Of a stretch of 64,000 nucleotides of DNA, positions 44,601 to 53,160 are shown one piece after another. The position numbers were made by a program, and so were the translations under genes. How positions within the stretch are numbered: position 1 is the stretch's first letter; every line of letters starts with the position of its first letter. The stretch is from Emiliania huxleyi CCMP1516 (lineage: Eukaryota; Haptophyta; Isochrysidales; Noelaerhabdaceae). A model generated the notes under the pieces. The model had not been told where the DNA came from and did no database searches. It saw only the letters and a list, made by a program, of their open reading frames with translations. The stretch is from positions 125,986 to 189,985 of the forward strand of contig NW_005201014.1 of assembly GCF_000372725.1 (NCBI RefSeq), given 5' to 3'.

Positions 44601-46463
44601 AGGTGTAGCCGAGGTGTAGCCGAGATGCAGCTGCGCCGCCTCAAGCTGAGCGGCCCCTCAGGCATCCCCTCAAAGACGGAGTACATCCTCTACCTCCCCA
44701 TATCTCCCCATATCTCCCCATATCTCCCCTCAGGCATCCCCTCAAAGACGGAGTACATCCTCTACGCCTCCCTGTCGGAGTGGCAGCAGCAGCAGTACAA
44801 GGAGATCCTCAACAAGAACCTCTCCACGTCGGATGGCAAGGCGGTCACCCTCAACAACTTGCTCATATCTCCCCATATCTCCCCATATCTCCCCATATCT
44901 CCCCAGGCGGTCACCCTCAACAACTTGCTCATGCAGCTGCGCAAGTGCTGCAACCACCCCTACCTGTTCGAGTGGCCGATCAGCGACGCGGGCGAGGAGG
45001 CGGCGGGCGAGGGGCCGGCTCTCACCCCCTCTCTCAGCAGGAGCGGTCGGCCAGTAGGCGAGGAGGCGGTGGACGAGGTGCTGGTGCAGGCGTCAGGCAA
45101 GATGCTGCTGCTCGACCGGCTGATGGCGAAGCTCACCAAGAATGGGCACAAGGCGCTCCTCCCCAGCTTGAGAGTTGAAGGAAGACTGGGGGAGAGTGGT
45201 GGACGGACTAAGTCGGAGCGGTGGGGCGCCAGGTGCTCATCTTCTCGCAGATGACGCGGATGCTCGACATCCTGCAGGAGCGAGAAGGCTGCGCCTTGCG
45301 CCGGAGCTGCAAGCTACTCCACTCTGAATCGCTCGTGGTTCGACTCCTCAGGAGTACTGCGCCCTGCGCAGCTACAAGTGCTGCCGCCTCGACGGCGGCG
45401 TGTCGGCGGAGGACCGGACGCAGGCGATGACCGAGGCATGGTGGTGGGTCTGGCAGTCACAGCACGGTCTCCTCATCGGAGAGAGACCCGGACGCAGGCG
45501 ATGAACGACTTCAACTCGGACAAGTCGATCGACGTCTTTTTGCTCTCGACCCGCGCGGGCGGGCTCGGCGTCAACCTCGTGTCGGCAGACGAGGTGCCAC
45601 TCTTCACGCGCGTGCTGCTGTGGACAGGCGGGCTCGGCGTCAACCTCGTGTCGGCAGACACGTGCATCATCTTCGACAGCGACTGGAACCCGCACATGGA
45701 CCTGCAGGCGCAGGACCGCTGCCACCGCATCGGCCAGACCAAGCGCGTGATGGTGTACCGGCTGGCCGCCTGCGGGACGGTAGAGAAAGAGCGGCAGAGG
45801 GCCGCCCCGGCTCGCGGTGGGCGGCGTCTCTTCACACCTCGCCGAGTGTGAACAGGTCGAGGAGCAGATCCTCGTCAAGGCCAAGCAGAAGCTGAAGCTC
45901 GAGCAGCTGGTCGTCTCCAAGGGCAAGTTCAAGGACATCGGCAAGAAGACGGACCGGAGCGAGCGCATCGCCGAGGACGAGCTGCAGGAGCAGTCGCTCG
46001 CCTTCGACTGTCTCACACAGGCTATGCTTGAATTAACGAACCTGCTGATTGCGCTGCAGGAGCTGCTCGCGTTCGACCCGAGCAAGTCGGCGCTCGGCCG
46101 TGAGAACAAGGTACTATCTCCCCCTATCTCCCCCTATCTCCCCCTATCTCCCCCTATCTCCCGCCCGAGCAAGTCGGCGCTCGGCCGTGAGAACAAGGTA
46201 CTATCTCCCCCTATCTCCCCCTATCTCCCCCTATCTCCCGCCCGAGCAAGTCGGCGCTCGGCCGTGAGAACAAGGTGCTGAGCGAGGAGCTCGAGAGTGC
46301 TCCTCAGTCGATTTCAACTCTTTGCACGATGCAACAGGTGATCACGGACGAGGAGCTCGCCGTCGTCCTCGATCGCAGCGGCAAGGTGCAGGCGGGCAAG
46401 GGCTTCATGGCGGTGGACAAAACGACCTCCGCCTTCGACGCAGCCCAGCGCGGGGAGAGCTAG
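41620..46463 (+). CDS. DDM1: DDM1/LSH (HELLS) SNF2-family chromatin-remodelling ATPase
   Basis: About 19 exons. After an acidic/basic N terminus (first exons approximate) come [40 protein letters not shown], Walker [51 protein letters not shown], the DEGH box ([17 protein letters not shown]), [153 protein letters not shown] and [14 protein letters not shown]. The wording, including FDDL..F..WF and [14 protein letters not shown] near the end, is the LSH/DDM1/Irc5 branch, which slides nucleosomes to give access for DNA methylation and silencing. Splice sites that preserve frame: exons 43038-43164, 43234-43351, 43421-43610, 43741-43829, 44078-44149, 44438 to about 44513, then to 44661, 44734-44840, 44907-44991, 45058-45152, 45233-45277, 45352-45423, 45498-45558, 45628-45779, 45856-45987, 46060-46110, 46338-46463. 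Confidence 0.9.
42745..43037 (+). repeat. DDM1 intron with GAGATGGAGCC/TCTAGCCGAGG arrays
   Basis: A 293-nt GC-AG intron between ENGLNG and ILGDEMG. It contains tandem GAGGTGGAGCC units, a directly repeated block of about 90 bp (42819-42909, 42910-42985 in part) and a GGGGAGAGAT array ending at 43030. Confidence 0.8.
43165..43233 (+). repeat. DDM1 GC-AG intron with introner-like element
   Basis: The first 19 nt (GCACGACGAGTTCAAACAG) differ at two positions from the first 19 nt of the downstream exon. The rest is CGCTGTGAACGGCGTCGC, TTCACACCTCCAGCTGTGAA and CAG. Removing 69 nt restores [11 protein letters not shown]. Confidence 0.85.
44150..44437 (+). repeat. DDM1 GT-AG intron filled by CGACACGTCCC array
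   Basis: Two blocks of 11-bp CGACACGTCCC units (about 44160-44310 and 44365-44437) flank a (CATGCA)/(TTG)n core at 44305-44360. Related GGACGTGTCGC units occur inside ISN1 intron 37981-38061. Confidence 0.85.
44662..44733 (+). repeat. DDM1 GC-AG intron with 40-bp exon duplication and CTCCCCATAT array
   Basis: 44654-44693 and 44726-44765 are identical 40-mers that straddle the two splice sites; the 32 bases between them are CTCCCCATAT repeats. Confidence 0.9.
44841..44906 (+). repeat. DDM1 GC-AG intron with 26-bp exon duplication and CTCCCCATAT array
   Basis: 44841-44866 equals 44907-44932 exactly; the intron remainder is four CCCCATATCT units. Splicing AAG|GC...AG|GCG leaves [13 protein letters not shown]. 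Confidence 0.9.
46111..46337 (+). repeat. DDM1 terminal intron cluster with a 36-bp triplication
   Basis: A 36-mer (encoding [11 protein letters not shown]) occurs at 46077-46112, 46164-46199 and 46241-46276, separated by TATCTCCCCC arrays. Then 46275-46337 starts GTGCTGAGCGAGGAGCTCG, a diverged copy of the last exon start (GTGATCACGGACGAGGAGCT). Joining 46110 to 46338 keeps the frame. Confidence 0.8.
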
Positions 46464-46810
46464 AGACCGGAGGACGATGCCGCCGGACGCGCAGCACGAA
46501 CGCTGAGCACGAACGCTTGCCACCATCGCCTCTCCCTCTTGCCGACTCAGTCTCCAACTCGCCACTCACTCTCTGTCCGAATGCGTCCGCGCGCGCGCGC
46601 GGGGCGCGAGTGAGATTTTGTTGTGTGCGAATATACTGTCACTTGGACCTTGGTTACGTATACGAGTAAGAAACGAAACGGGTGCACTTCTTCCGAGACT
46701 CAAAACACAAAGGTTGCAAAGACCTGTGCGACTCTGACACCCTCACACGTCACACGCCACACACGTCATACACGCCGCGCGTCCTCAAGAACACAGCGCC
46801 CCCCTTTCGT
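46464..46810. other. Convergent intergenic spacer
   Basis: 3' flank of DDM1 (+) and of the next gene (-). It contains a (CG)n run at 46590-46605 and no open frame of note. Confidence 0.6.
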
Positions 46811-48129
46811 CAGCCCCCGATCCTCAGCGTCGCGACCACGTCTTGAGAGAAGGCGTGGAAGCGCTCGTCCTCGAGCGCTGCCTCGAGCCGCTTCAGCGCG
46901 AGCTCGCGCGTCGCCGCGCCGTCAATCTCGCGAACGAGATCGCGCAGCTCGCGCGAGCCGAGAGCGCCGCGCAGCTTGCTGGACGCTCGCAGCGCAGCGA
47001 TCTGCGCGCCGCTGAGCAGCGCCTCGTCCTCCTCCTCCTCTCGCGCGCTGTCACGCGCCGCGCCGCCCCCCGCCGCGCCGCCCCCCGCCGTCCCGCCGCC
47101 CTCGCCCGGCGGCCCGGTGGCGCGCGCGCGCTTGAAGAAGCTGCTCAGGCTCACAGCCTCCTCCCCGCCTCCCTCCTCCAGCCCCCGCTTGCCCACGAAC
47201 CCCGCCCCCGCCGCCCCCGCCCCCGCCGCCACCGCCACCGCCGCCACCGCCGCCGCCTCCGCCGCCCCCGCCTCCAACCCCGCCGCTCCCGCCGCCGTTG
47301 CCTCCGCCATTGCCGCCGCCTCCACTCCGCCGCCGCCCTCCCCGCACGTTCCCCCCGCCAACCCGGCGTGCCTGATACCGCCAACGGGCAACGCCGCCCC
47401 GCCACCGCCGCCCGCACGAGCGCCGACCGCTTTGCTCTGCACCGGCGCAGGCGGTTCCGCCTTTCCACCCTCCTCCTCCTCCTTTCCGCCGCTGTCGCTG
47501 CTGCCACCATCGCCGCCGCCGCCGCCGGCTGCCGCCAGGTCCGTTGGGCGGAGGGATGGGGAGAGAGGCGGCGCGCAGAGCGTGACGACCGCCTACCACC
47601 TCGGGCAGTCCCGTGGTCATCGAGGGTCATCTCGGACCATATCGGGCCATCTCAGGATCATGTGGCAGAGGCCCACGGCCGCCTTTGACTTGTCGTTGGC
47701 TCCAAAGTACGAAGAGAGGGGGCGGTCGGCCTCGAGCGTCTTGCCGGCGAAGAGAAGGCTCGCGCCCTCCTCGCTCACCTCGCCCGGCGCCGCCGCGTCG
47801 GCGTCCCCGCCCAGCGAGCGCAGCAGAGGCAGCAGCGCTGCGCGGGTCGAGATGGCCTTGCGCCGAACGTTGCTGGGCGAGAGGAGCTCCCGCGCCGTTG
47901 AGAAGTCCCCGCTTTCGAGGGACGGGCCCGCCGCCACTTCCACGTTCGTGGAGGCGTGGCGGTGCGGCTGCGGGCTCGCGAGCGCACGAGAGATCCGGCG
48001 GCGCAGGTTGCTCAGCGCAACGGCGTCCCGCAGCGCGACCTCGACGGCGACGGAGCTGGCCGCCTCGCACAGGAAGGGTGCGGGCGGAGCCACGCCAGCC
48101 TCGGCGGGCAGGCGGACTTCAAGCAGCAT
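46811..48129 (-). CDS. CFAP298-like N terminus joined to ZNHIT3-like C terminus (one or two genes)
   Basis: ATG at 48129. The first exon encodes MLLEVRLPAEAG..PFLCEA, RDAVALSNLRRRISRALA, then SLLFAGKTLEADRPLSSYFG followed by ANDKSK, which resembles the ubiquitin-like/CFAP298 (Kurly) module LSDYVGKNEKTK. A GC donor near 47680 can join AAG to AGCAAAGCGGTCGG at 47438, where the intron start again resembles the exon start. The second exon has an Ala/Gly-rich linker, VSLSSFFKRARA, then LSGAQIAALRASSKLRGALG, SRELRDLVREIDG and LEDERFHAFSQDVVATL, similar to the C-terminal region of ZNHIT3-type proteins; no zinc-finger HIT cysteines are seen. CFAP298 relates to cilia assembly, ZNHIT3 to box C/D snoRNP assembly. 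Fusion versus two neighbouring genes is unresolved. Confidence 0.45.
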
Positions 48130-48529
48130 CTATGCCTGGACCGGCGGCCGATCGACTGCCAGGCTCCCGGACGAAGAGACGAGGCCGGCGCCGAGAAAAG
48201 AATTCTATTACTTCTGACACTCACTGGCATTGAAAATCCCACAAATTTGCTCAAGCGCCTTTGAACGTGTGGGCGGCAGCTGTCTGTTTACAGGCGCTGG
48301 CCGCCCGCGCGCGCGCCGGACCGGCTCCGGCACGTCCGGCGCTGGGCGGCGCGCGTCCACACTGCGGTCTGCGCGTCGCGCAAAAGGCGAGCGCTCGCCG
48401 CCGCTACGGCGGCGGCGGCGGCCGACGGCAGACGGCAGACGGCAGACGGCATACGGCCTAGGGCTCGGCTGGGCGCGCACGCGCACGCGCGCGCGTCGCG
48501 CGCCACGCGTCGCTCCGCGAGGGCGCGCG
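48130..48529. other. Intergenic; GC-rich simple repeats
   Basis: GGCAGAC tandem units at 48425-48455 and CGCGCACGCG runs at 48475-48500 precede the tRNA-like element. Confidence 0.5.
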
Positions 48530-48610
48530 CCAACCGCGATTCGAACCGGGGCCAAAAGGTGCCTGGAGCGACCGCGGTCCGGTCGCGCCACCGCGGCTGC
48601 GGGGCTGATA
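48530..48610 (-). repeat. tRNA-like element 1 (degenerate; SINE or pseudo-tRNA)
   Basis: The minus strand has TGGCGCGACCGG (box A-like, one mismatch) followed 30-35 nt later by GGTTCGAATCGC (box B-like). GCACCTTTTGGCCCC lies between. A regular cloverleaf does not close, so it is not called a functional tRNA. It is followed by CG-rich simple sequence, as in element 2. Confidence 0.5.
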
Positions 48611-48664
48611 GAGCAGGCCGGCTGCGGCTCCTGATGTACCTCCGCTTTTGGGTGGCGCGCACAG

Positions 48665-49120
48665 GCCGTACCTCTAGTGAGGCCCGCATAGTATGTGGGA
48701 GACTCGTGCCGCCGCCCCTGCCACCCCTGTGTCAGTGTGCCTGTGGTAGGAGAGACTGCCAGCGACAAGCTGGAGGCAGGTCGCTAGACTGAGATGAGAC
48801 CGCCAGTGGATGTGGGAGTCCACCGCGCACCGCGCTGCGAGCCTGTCGTGTCCCTTGTCAGGAGCAGGAGAGCCCCACCTGTCCCCCTGATCGTTCTTCC
48901 AAAATCCTGCTCGTGCAGGTGTGGACCCTGTCCTCGTCCCATCCCTCGTTTGGCGTGTCTGTTTTCTTTCTTCTTCTGCATTTAAAATCCCTGTGTGGTG
49001 GCGGCGTGCCGTCCTCCCATCCCTCCCTTGGCTTGTCTGTTTTCTTTCTTTCTTTATTTCGGCACGACCTCCCATCCCTCCCTTGGGTTGTCTGTTTTCT
49101 TTCTTTCTTTACACTGGCAC
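48665..49120 (+). repeat. Dispersed repeat cluster with pyrimidine tails
   Basis: 48665-48985 matches 19385-19715 closely. 48975-49060 matches 32515-32600. A partial third unit (CCTCCCATCCCTCCCTTGGG, TTGTCTGTTTTCTTTCTTTC) follows at 49067-49112. Each unit ends in TTTTCTTTCTTTCTTT-like sequence, as retroposed elements would on their minus strand. Confidence 0.75.
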
Positions 49121-49535
49121 GACAAGGGCGCGGACTGGCGCGGACTGGCACGAGAAAAGAAGAAAATTTCCCTCATGTGGCTCGCACAACACTGGCGCGC
49201 ACTGGCACTAACACAGGTACACCAAAGAAGAGAATTTTCCGGAAAGAAGAGAGAGACAGTCTTCCACCCATGTGCTGCACCTCTTTCGACACGCCCGACA
49301 CGCCGACCTCCTTCCTCGAGCGTGCGCTTGCGTGACGAGCCGGCGGCATCCATGTGGCCTCGCAGAGCCTGGACGGGCTGCATGACCTCCGAGGCATCAA
49401 ACTGCGACGAGGCGCCGGCCTTCTTGCGCGGCGGCATCGAGCAAGGCGGTAAAGGTTGAGTGCGACGGTGGGTGGACTGGGCGGCAAATTCGGCTTTTTT
49501 TCTGGAAAACAGTCCTACAGAGTGTGAAGAAGAAT
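49121..49535. other. Intergenic, no supportable gene
   Basis: Minus-strand frame 49300-49480 (PPRKKAGASSQFDASEVMQP, VQALRGHMDAAGSSRKRTLE) looks like a short exon of an unrecognised protein. Confidence 0.35.
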
Positions 49536-49620
49536 CATGTTGGCAGAGGCGGAGGGCTTGCTTGCGCTTGCACTTGTCCAGCGCCGCCGCCACCGGCTAC
49601 AAAGGCGTGGCCTGGGGCCC
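49536..49620 (+). pseudogene. Truncated copy of the SET-protein first exon (AP2 start)
   Basis: Matches 50088-50156 nearly base for base (ATGTTGGC, GAGGCGGAGGGCTTGC, CAGCGCCGCCGCCACCGGCT, ACAA) with a 4-base TTGC insertion, then diverges after KGV. The rest of the domain is missing, so it is a duplicated fragment. Confidence 0.7.
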
Positions 49621-50087
49621 CAACTCGTGGTAGGCCACTAGTTTATCGTAGGGTACTCACGGATACCTCTCCTGAGTCCCTCTCGTGTGCCCTCGCGCAC
49701 ATCGCATGCGGTCTTCACTCAGCCTCCGCTGCTGTGAACACCAAACTTGCACTTCAGCTGGTGCGCGCTTTCGCCGCCTACTTTCGCGAGCGCGCTTGGC
49801 CCTTGCTCCTCATGCGCGGCGCTCTCGCTGCGCTCTCTCCCTGCTCATGGGACCTGATGCCGCGCCACCTCTGTGGCCGCTCCATCCTCTCTGACGGCGC
49901 CAGCCCTCCGGCTGCGCCATCTCTCTTTGGTTCATGTGGAGAAGCCGAGTTAAACTAGTCCCGGGTAGAATTTAAGCAAAAGAACTCTCTCTCACAGCAG
50001 ACAGGCTCGACACAGGTGCGAACTGGCGCGTGCTAGTACTATCACCGGCACACCGGGTAGAAAAGAAAGAGTTCGCCACCGCGGGGC
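49621..50087. other. Upstream region of the SET gene; holds repeat copy C
   Basis: 49968-50030 carries the AGCAGACAGGCTCGACACAG repeat also at 11853 and 15446. The sequence GGTAGAAAAGAAAGAGTTCG lies directly before the ATG at 50088. No other gene is evident. Confidence 0.5.
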
Positions 50088-53000
50088 ATGTTGGCCGAGG
50101 CGGAGGGCTTGCGCTTGCACTTGTCCAGCGCCGCCGCCACCGGCTACAAGGGCGTGCACAAGATTGCTTCTGGCCGCTTTGGGGCGGAGCGCCACGCCGA
50201 CGGATACAAGTTCTGCCTCGGCTACTTCGACACGGCGGTGGAGGCGGCGGTGGCGTACGCGCGGGCGGTCGAAGAGGCGGCGGCGGCGGCGACCGCGGCG
50301 GCGGCGGCGACAGCAGGGGCGGTGGCGGCGGGCGCTGAGCCGGCGGGAGCTGAGCCGGCGGCAGCCGAGCAGCAAACTCGCTCCTCCGACCGCGGCGCGC
50401 GCTCGGTCGAGCGCTTTGAGGCCGGCCCGGCCATCTGCGAGGGTTTCACGGTGGGAAGATGGTCTTCTGCCGAAGAGTCGTCGCTCAAGGAGCTTGTGAG
50501 CGAGCTCGGAGAAAAGTCGTGGGCGACGGTGGCGGAGCGAATGGGTACCGGGCGGAGCAAGGCGGGCGTGGAGCAGCGCTGGCAGATCATGACGGGCAAG
50601 CGCGGGCAGGGCCCGCGCTCGAAGTTCGCCTCGAAGGCGAGGCTCGAAGCGTGGCACAAGCGGCCGCTGGCGCCCCCCCCGCCGCAGGCAGCCCCGCCGC
50701 CGCAGCTAGGCACGCGGCCGGGCGTGGGCGCACCGGCCGCTGCAGCGGTGAAGAGGCCGCGGCTCTACTGCCCCGCTCCCGCGCGTCCCTCGGGTGGGCC
50801 TGACGCGCAATGCCAGCCGGACGAGCAGACAACAGAAGGAGGAAGCCGCTCTGTTGGCGGCCTCTCCGAGTACTTGGTTCCCTCGCCTCCTCCCCACCCC
50901 CCTCGCCTAATCTCCCCCCTGGCGCGCTCTCTTCGTCAGTCGGCTGGAATGCACCTCCCCATCCCCTCTGCAGGTCTCTTGCGGCGGTTGGGAGGGCCTC
51001 GTCGACGGCTGGTACACGCGGACAGAGGTGCGACAAGCCGGCAGCACCGCCGGCAGTTGCTACACCTATTTCTTCTCGCCTGCCGGGAAGCGCTTCCGCT
51101 CGCGCGTCGAGGTGGCTCGACACTTCGGACTCGACCAAGGCGGAGCTCGGGCGCCGCCCGCCCCCGCCTCCGCCTCCGCCTCCGCCTCCGCCTCCGCCCG
51201 CCAGCCCGGGCCGGTCGCAGGGCTGGGCGGCGACGTGTTTCGGGTCGAGGCGCTGCTCGCGCGGCGGCACGTCGGCGGAGAGGCCCAGTACTTGGTGCGT
51301 TGGGAGGACTACCCGCCCGAGCACGACAGCTGGGAGTGCGAGGACAACATCTTCGACGAGAGCCTGATCCGCGCCTTCAATGCCGGCGCCGCGTCCTCGT
51401 CCAGCGGCGGCGCCTCCGAGTCGGCAGCAGGCCCTCGGGCCGGCGTTTCTTTTTCTTCCTCCCGGCTGCCGGCCTACCTCTCCGCGCCTTCCCCTGGGCG
51501 GCCCCGCGCGGCGCCGAGTTTGCAGGGCGCTTTGACCGCGGCGGAGCTGCCGCGGTTTGTGCAGCTTGCCTCGGCGGAGGGGGCGCCGGGCGGCGGTGTG
51601 CCACCCCCCACTTGCCTTTGCGGTGCGCTGGCCGTGCTGCGCAAGCGGCGCTGGTGGTGTGCCGACGAGGACGGCGGCTGCAGCTTCGAGCTGTGGGCGT
51701 GCGGTCGCACCGACGACGGCACCGCGGGCATGCAGCCGTTGTGCGAGTGTGGCAGGCCAGCGGTGTGGATGGGCAGGAGGTGGTGGTGCGCGCGCGCCGA
51801 TGGCGGGTGCGACTTCGAGTGGTCTCCTCCGCCGCCATCCGCGCCTCCAACGCTGGTGCCGCCCGAGGCGATCGAACGGCAGATGGCGCGTGACACCGCG
51901 GCGCTGCTCACGGCTGCCGCGCACGGCCCGCTCAACGCGTGGTCCTTCGTCGCACCAAGCGATTTCGGGCTCGGGCTCTGGGCGCGGGCGCCTCTCCGGC
52001 GGGGGCAGGCGCTCGGCTTGTACTCCGGGCCGCGGCTGCCGTGCAGCTTGCAGCGGCGCGGCACGTGCGCGCTTCAGATCCCGGGCGCCGACGCCGCCAC
52101 TGCTTGCGTTTCGCTGGTGTCCCTTTACGTGATACGGCACGGCGTAGGCACCCATGTCGTCGTCGACGGTGCGAGCGAGAATTGCCCGTTCAGCGTGCCC
52201 CGCTGCTGCGCGTCGTACGCCAACCACAGCCGCTCGCCCAACGCGCGGCTCGAGCTGTGGCCCGTGTTGCGCCCCGCACCGTGCGCTGCGCCAGCATGTG
52301 TCGTCGCGCCGGACGGGACGCGCCCACACGAGTTGCAATTCTGTCTAGGTGCGAGGTGCGCCAGCACATGGTTCTCGTCGCGTCCGAGCCCATATCCGCC
52401 GGAGGCGAGATCAGGATCGACTACGAGGGAGGAAGCTCTCGCGCACGCAGCGGCAGCACCGCGTATTGGGGCGCGGAGACGGGGATGGGTGAGCCGCGCG
52501 AAGACGGCGCGTGGCGTGCCGTTCGGCGCCACCCTCCGCCGCCTCCGGCCACGTGCGAGGCAGTAGTCGCCGGTTGCCGGCACACGCTGCTTTGTGCGCC
52601 CCTTCACCGCGTGCGGCTGTGGATAGGCCGTGGTTGACGGTTTGGCGCGGCTGCAGAGCGCGGCGCGCGCATCGCAGGGCGGCGAGGACGTCGATGCGGC
52701 GTCGGCCGTCCTTGCTTGCTCAGTGGCGGACGAGACAGCGGCACCGCTCCCTTGGGGTGGCGAGCGAGGGGGCGACGCGCGTTTGCGGCTGCTTGTGCCG
52801 AGTCTAGCAAAGAAGCTGGCCGGGCTGCGAGCGCGCGTCGTGTCCTGCCAATGGGGCATCGTGGCGTCGCACTTGCCTGGACGCACCGGCGCCGAGTGCC
52901 GCGAGCGGTGGGCCGAGCTGCATGCGGAGGCGGAGATGGAGGAGATGGAGGAGATGGAGGCGGAGGAGATGGAGGAGGCGGAGGCGGTCGAGGTGGAGGC

Positions 53001-53160
53001 GTTCGAGGTGAGTGATGAGGAGGGGGCGCCGGTGGAGTCGGGAGCGGAGGCGATGGAGGTGGATGCTGAGGTGGTGGTCGCTGAGGGTGAGGAGGAGCAG
53101 GAGGAAGACGGCGTGGTAGAGGCCGCGGTGGAGGTGGAGGCGAGGTATGCATGGCTGTGA
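50088..53160 (+). CDS. AP2-Myb-MBD-chromo-GRF-GRF-SET chromatin protein
   Basis: ATG at 50088. Exons: 50088 to about 50852, 50974-52280, 52349-52559, 52627-53160, with frame kept at the last two junctions (GT-AG and GC-AG). Domains in order: AP2/ERF-like (residues 19-63; GYKGVHKIASGRFGAE...YFDTAVEAAVAYARA), Myb/SANT (W125, W145, W165, equal spacing), Pro-rich linker, methyl-CpG-binding-like (GGWEGLVDGWYTR ... YFFSPAGKRFRSRVEVARHF), chromodomain (FRVEALLARR, QYLVRWEDYPPEHDSWECED), two zf-GRF fingers (CLCGALAVLRKRRWWC..C and CECGRPAVWMGRRWWC..C), SET (FGLGLWARAPLRRG, YANHSRSPNARLE, MVLVASEPISAGGEIRIDYE), then a second Myb-like module (WGIVASHLPGRTGAECRERW) and a Glu-rich tail. The NHS..PN and DY motifs suggest an active lysine methyltransferase in the nucleus, reading methylated DNA and histone tails. 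No post-SET cysteines are seen. Confidence 0.85.

Noticed and set aside
44513..44640. A precise splice model for the DDM1 intron after QDVEL
   Set aside because: The CTGCGCCGCCTCAAGC duplication is present (about 44476 and 44634), but no donor/acceptor pair keeps both the frame and the family sequence, so I give no exact junction.
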